From Patescibacteria group bacterium (GTDB taxonomy: Bacteria > Patescibacteriota > Patescibacteriia > Patescibacteriales > UBA12465): 32,828 nt of DNA. The first letter of the stretch is position 1. Each line of letters opens with the position of its first letter. The stretch is taken from contig JAQUWT010000012.1 in the NCBI GenBank assembly GCA_028692765.1, forward strand, positions 1 to 32,828. The letters run 5' to 3'. Below the pieces are notes generated by a model, which worked only from the letters and a program-made list of their open reading frames with translations, had not been told where the DNA came from and searched no databases. Below are positions 29,517 through 32,828 of the stretch, piece by piece. The translations under genes were made by a program, and so were the position numbers.

Positions 29517-31115
29517 ATGAATAATAAAATTAATAGATTGTCAATAGCTATTCTGGGGTTTTTGGCTTTTGTCGCCGTCTCTCTTTTTTTTCTGTCAAAC
29601 TCCTATTCTTATTCCGATGTAGATTTAGGCTGGCATTTGCGCATTGGCCAAGATATCCTAAACAGCGGGCGGGCTCCTGTTTTTAATGACTATAATTATA
29701 CCTTGCTAGGGCAGAAGTGGGTTGATCATGAATGGCTTTTAAATGCCGGTATGGCCCTGCTATTTAATTATGGTAATTTTATCAGTCTACATCTAGTTTT
29801 TCTTTTAGTATTGATGCTGGCGGCGTTTTTTGCTTGGCAACGGAATCTTAATCTTTTGGGAAGCAAATTGGTATTTAAACTTGGCGGCGCTATCTGGTTA
29901 TTTTTTGGTCTAATGGCCAGTAGGCCGCATCTAGGAATTAGAGTTCAAGAGTTTGGTCTACTGGGAGTAGCCATTTTGTTTTGGCTATTTTCCAGGCCAT
30001 CCCATTTCAGGCATTATTCTTGGTATTTACCATTTCTGTTCATGTTTTGGGCCAATGTCCACGGCAGTTTTCTTTTGGGTTTGGTCTTGTTAGGTGCTTA
30101 TTGCGTCTATGCTTTTGTATCCCCGCTTTTTAAATATGTAAGCCATTGGCAGTTTTTTATAATTGAAAATTTTGATATTAAATTTAAAAGACAATTATTA
30201 GCTGTTTTAATTTTATCTGTTTTAGCCACTTTTATTAATCCCTACGGCATTGGCTTGTATGCTTTTTTGGGCACTTATGCGCACACTGCTTATATGGTTT
30301 ATATCCGCGAGTGGCAGAGCCAGTTTATTTTTCCGCTTTTTTATGCCCAGATATTTTATCTGGCCCTAGCCGCCTCCGCTTTAGCCCTGCTCATAAAGAA
30401 TAGGCGTAAAACTTTGTTTAGATTTTCTTGGTGGGAGTCATTTTTATTTATTTTGTTCTTTATTTTAGCTATTAAGTCACGGCGCCACTTTCCTTTATTT
30501 GTCTTAGCCTCTCTACCCTTTTTAAGCGCAGCTTTTCAGGAGCTCGGTGTTCAGATTATTGGCCTAGCTAGGCGTTGCCGTTCTTTAATTTGGAGGGTGT
30601 TTGCTATTTTTTTTGTATTTATTTTAATTGTTTATCAGGCTCTTAATATTCCCTGGCTTCAAAATAATATCCAAGATTTTTGCGGTCGCAAATATCCTTG
30701 TGCAGCCGTAGAATATCTGCGGGCCAGGCCGGAATTGCAGACTAAGCGCTTATTTAACAGCTATGATTGGGGAGGATATTTGTTATGGGCTTATCCGCAA
30801 AGGCAGATATTTATTGACGGCCGGATGCCGCAGGCAAATTATCAGGGCCATACTATTTTAGAGGAGTATTTAAGATTCCGGCATGACGGTGAAGATATCG
30901 GCCATTTGCTTGATGTCTATAAAATTGATTTAGTTTTATTAAAAAAAAGCGCCGGCTCCTTAGGCTTGCGCTCTCTAGAAAAATTATTTTTTCAAATTTC
31001 CGAAGAAGAATTGTCCGCACCCGATTACTTGCAGTCATATTTGGCGTCTTCCCCTGATTGGCAGGTAATTTTTCAGGATAATCTGAGCATTCTTTATGAG
31101 CGTCAGAAAAATTAA
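29517..31115 (+). CDS. Multi-pass GT-C-like membrane protein
   Basis: A 532-residue protein with about eleven membrane helices. The first extracytoplasmic loop has YSDVDLGWHLRIGQDILNSG, with acidic residues where GT-C enzymes bind polyprenyl-phosphate sugars. KWVDHEWLLN follows. The C-terminal soluble part includes LFNSYDWGGYLLWAYP and IFIDGRMPQ, a segment shared by a widespread but poorly described group of bacterial membrane proteins. It may transfer sugars to lipids or proteins outside the membrane. Its stop lies 20 bases inside the next gene, so the two are coupled. Confidence 0.6.
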   Translation: MNNKINRLSIAILGFLAFVAVSLFFLSNSYSYSDVDLGWHLRIGQDILNSGRAPVFNDYNYTLLGQKWVDHEWLLNAGMALLFNYGNFISLHLVFLLVLMLAAFFAWQRNLNLLGSKLVFKLGGAIWLFFGLMASRPHLGIRVQEFGLLGVAILFWLFSRPSHFRHYSWYLPFLFMFWANVHGSFLLGLVLLGAYCVYAFVSPLFKYVSHWQFFIIENFDIKFKRQLLAVLILSVLATFINPYGIGLYAFLGTYAHTAYMVYIREWQSQFIFPLFYAQIFYLALAASALALLIKNRRKTLFRFSWWESFLFILFFILAIKSRRHFPLFVLASLPFLSAAFQELGVQIIGLARRCRSLIWRVFAIFFVFILIVYQALNIPWLQNNIQDFCGRKYPCAAVEYLRARPELQTKRLFNSYDWGGYLLWAYPQRQIFIDGRMPQANYQGHTILEEYLRFRHDGEDIGHLLDVYKIDLVLLKKSAGSLGLRSLEKLFFQISEEELSAPDYLQSYLASSPDWQVIFQDNLSILYERQKN

Positions 31116-32466
31116 TGTCTGGAAAATTGTATTTTGGTTTTTTATAGTCGGCTTAGCGGTATTTTTTCATGCTGACCATTTTTTAAACGGCGATGAGGGT
31201 GTCACTTTAAATGGTGCTTGGAATCTATATAATCAGCGCCGCCTTTATTTTGATTTTTTCTCTTTTTTACCGCCTTTAAGCTTTTATCTTATATACTGGG
31301 CATGGCTGGTTTTAGGCTTGAGTTTTTGGTCGGCTAAAGCTTTATCAATTCTATTTTTGCTGGCCGGTGCTTTCGGGCTTTTTAAAATTGCCGAACGCTT
31401 GCGTCCCAATCCGATTAATTATTTTATTCCTCTGCTCTTTGTTTTAATCTCTTCTTGGTGGTGGATTATCAACCATAATTTTTATCAGTTAATTTTCAGT
31501 ATTTGGTCGGCTTATTTTCTTTTGGTTTTTTTGGAAAATAGCCGTTGGCGTCATCTTTTAGCCGCCGCTTTCTTGGCCTCTGCCGGTATTGCCACTTTAC
31601 AGCAGAAAGGCTTGTTATTTGCGTTCGCCTCTTTTTTTATCATATTATTTTTTAATAAAAAGCCGTTCGGACGTCGCAGTCTTTTGGCGGCATTTAGTTA
31701 CGGACTAGGCGTCGCCGCCCCTTTGCTTATCCTATTATTCTTTTGGCCCCTGGCTCTTTTGTGGGATAATTTAGTGATTTTTCCTCTGTTCCATTATGTT
31801 GAGGCCAATCGTCTCCCCTATTATTTATTAGCCTTAGCTTCTGCGTCTTACCTGCTCTTTGCCTGGCCTTTTCACTCCCGTGATTATCGGCGTTTAGGAT
31901 TATTGATTTTAAGCGGCGTTTATATTCTTTCCTGCTACCCCTTGCCTGATTATTATCATTTGAGCATGGCTTTGGTTCTATTGCTGCCGATATTGCCGGA
32001 TTTATTGGATAGACTAGGGCAACAAACCGGATTTTATCGCCGAGTATTGGCGCTTTCCGGTTTAGCTTGGCTTTGGCTTTGGCCGGTAAGCTATTTCTTA
32101 GCTTTTTTATTCTTTAATTTTTCCCTCACCAAGGATTATCCTTTTTTAGATTATGTCCGCCAGGAATGCCCGGGGCAATATTTGCAAGTCGGACCTTTTT
32201 TGCCTAATGTCTATTTTGAAACCGGCAAGCTTAGCGCTACCAGTTTTGATATTTTAATTACTGGGCATCAAACTGATGCACAATTTAAGCGGGCCGCTGC
32301 GCAATTGGAGCTCAATCGACCCAGTTGCGCGATTACCGCCTATCCGGCTTCGTTATCGCGTTTTCGCCATCAACTCGACAATCCGGTCGATAATTTTATC
32401 AGAGAAAATTATCAACCCGCCTTTACTGAAGGGCAAATTACCGTCTGGAAATATAGGGAGAGATAG
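31096..32466 (+). CDS. GT39/PMT-like membrane glycosyltransferase
   Basis: A 456-residue protein with about eleven helices. The first outer loop FLNGDEGVTLNGAWNLYNQRRLYFDF has the adjacent Asp-Glu expected of GT-C enzymes of the PMT_2 type, and FLPPLSFYLIYWAW follows. The C-terminal ~110 residues form a small outer domain. It would use a polyprenyl-phosphate sugar and act on the outer face of the membrane. It overlaps the previous gene by 20 bases. It ends before a bidirectional terminator. The acceptor could be the pilin array or secreted proteins nearby, but nothing in the sequence shows that. Confidence 0.65.
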   Translation: MSVRKINVWKIVFWFFIVGLAVFFHADHFLNGDEGVTLNGAWNLYNQRRLYFDFFSFLPPLSFYLIYWAWLVLGLSFWSAKALSILFLLAGAFGLFKIAERLRPNPINYFIPLLFVLISSWWWIINHNFYQLIFSIWSAYFLLVFLENSRWRHLLAAAFLASAGIATLQQKGLLFAFASFFIILFFNKKPFGRRSLLAAFSYGLGVAAPLLILLFFWPLALLWDNLVIFPLFHYVEANRLPYYLLALASASYLLFAWPFHSRDYRRLGLLILSGVYILSCYPLPDYYHLSMALVLLLPILPDLLDRLGQQTGFYRRVLALSGLAWLWLWPVSYFLAFLFFNFSLTKDYPFLDYVRQECPGQYLQVGPFLPNVYFETGKLSATSFDILITGHQTDAQFKRAAAQLELNRPSCAITAYPASLSRFRHQLDNPVDNFIRENYQPAFTEGQITVWKYRER

Positions 32467-32494
32467 GATGCTTGTTTTTTTATCTTTTTAAATT

Positions 32495-32527
32495 AAAAAA
32501 TCCCTCCGATGATGGAGGGATTTTTTT
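32495..32527. terminator. Bidirectional terminator at the end of the window
   Basis: A 7-bp stem TCCCTCC/GGAGGGA with loop GATGAT, flanked by A6 and T7. It serves both convergent genes and overlaps the stop of the minus-strand gene. Confidence 0.88.
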
Positions 32528-32828
32528 AAGGAATATATTTTTTAAATTCTTGTTCTTGCGCCAATTGTTTTTGCTTGGCCGGGACCAGACGGTATTGCTT
32601 AACAATCGGCCAAAGCCACCATAACATAATAATTATCCAGATTGCCAGCCAGAAGCGAGCCGATAGGAAGGCTGCTCGTTCATAGTTGAAGAAAAAGAAA
32701 ACGGCGCCGATAATGAGATTGCCGATACTGAAGTTATAGGCTTCTTTCCAAAATATCTTATAGAGCCCTTTGCGGCTTTGCTTGATGCCGGTAAAGATTG
32801 AGGCTAAGAGCAAGAGGATGAGAAATCC
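32526..32828 (-). CDS. Membrane protein, N-terminus beyond the window edge
   Basis: The frame is open to the last base, so the start is missing. The 100 visible residues contain a hydrophobic segment at the cut edge, an amphipathic region SRKGLYKIFWKEAYN, and two helices (about 32-46 and 54-73) with many Trp and Phe. The tail is charged (RLVPAKQKQLAQEQEFKKYIP). No family is recognised. Confidence 0.6.
   Translation of the reverse strand, partial: GFLILLLLASIFTGIKQSRKGLYKIFWKEAYNFSIGNLIIGAVFFFFNYERAAFLSARFWLAIWIIIMLWWLWPIVKQYRLVPAKQKQLAQEQEFKKYIP

Noticed and set aside
1-32828. Use of a recoded stop (UGA as Gly), known in some Patescibacteria
   Set aside because: All recognised proteins are full length and in frame with the ordinary code.

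Overview
The window looks like a chromosomal segment of a Patescibacteria (Candidate Phyla Radiation) bacterium with an AT-rich genome. The grounds are the compact gene order, tRNA genes that only sometimes encode CCA, short single-domain versions of housekeeping proteins, many weak or absent Shine-Dalgarno sites, and a tandem run of small signal-peptide proteins resembling the type IV secretion pilins seen in this group. This placement is inference from gene content, not from a marker tree. All intact genes read with the ordinary bacterial code. Many intergenic regions carry close matches to sigma70 promoters (TTGACA, 17 bases, TATAAT).

Bases 1-3543 are the end of an integrated mobile element: a RepA-like ATPase, a short serine recombinase and a large serine recombinase. 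The element abuts the 3' end of a tRNA-His gene (3544-3618), and the large recombinase frame runs on through the antisense of that tRNA into host DNA. Bases 3544-4772 are a host block on the minus strand: a SpoU-type RNA methyltransferase, tRNA-Arg(TCT), a Cys/His-tailed microprotein and tRNA-His. Bases 4793-5272 hold two very small transcription units, one with a possible -1 frameshift site.

Bases 5317-8743 encode a GalT-like nucleotidyltransferase and a class A penicillin-binding protein. Bases 8811-13254 are the replication-origin neighbourhood: dnaN and dnaA on the minus strand, diverging from rpmH, rnpA, yidD and yidC. A degenerate diacylglycerol-kinase-fold protein and a bactofilin follow on the minus strand.

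Bases 14659-15484 hold tRNA-Arg(CCT), tRNA-Ala(GGC) and a long AT-rich non-coding stretch. Five copies of a short palindrome lie here, with paired changes in the arms. Next come trxB and a four-gene surface-glycan operon (GT-B glycosyltransferase, EamA transporter, membrane-anchored glycoside hydrolase, GT2 glycosyltransferase; 16487-20407). After these are tRNA-Gly, an MFS transporter with lgt behind tRNA-Leu, and ppsA.

Bases 25236-29417 carry a 3D-domain wall protein with a terminator hairpin right after its promoter, a divergent secreted coiled-coil protein, and six tandem pilin-like paralogues on the minus strand. Two large RNA hairpins follow the first pilin gene. The end holds two overlapping GT-C-like membrane proteins and a membrane protein cut by the window edge.

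The best candidates for something undescribed are the palindrome family around the tRNAs, the recombinase that runs through its own target tRNA, the six-pilin array with its intergenic hairpins, the start-proximal terminator at 25866-25906, and the A AAA AAC slippery site at 5146-5152.
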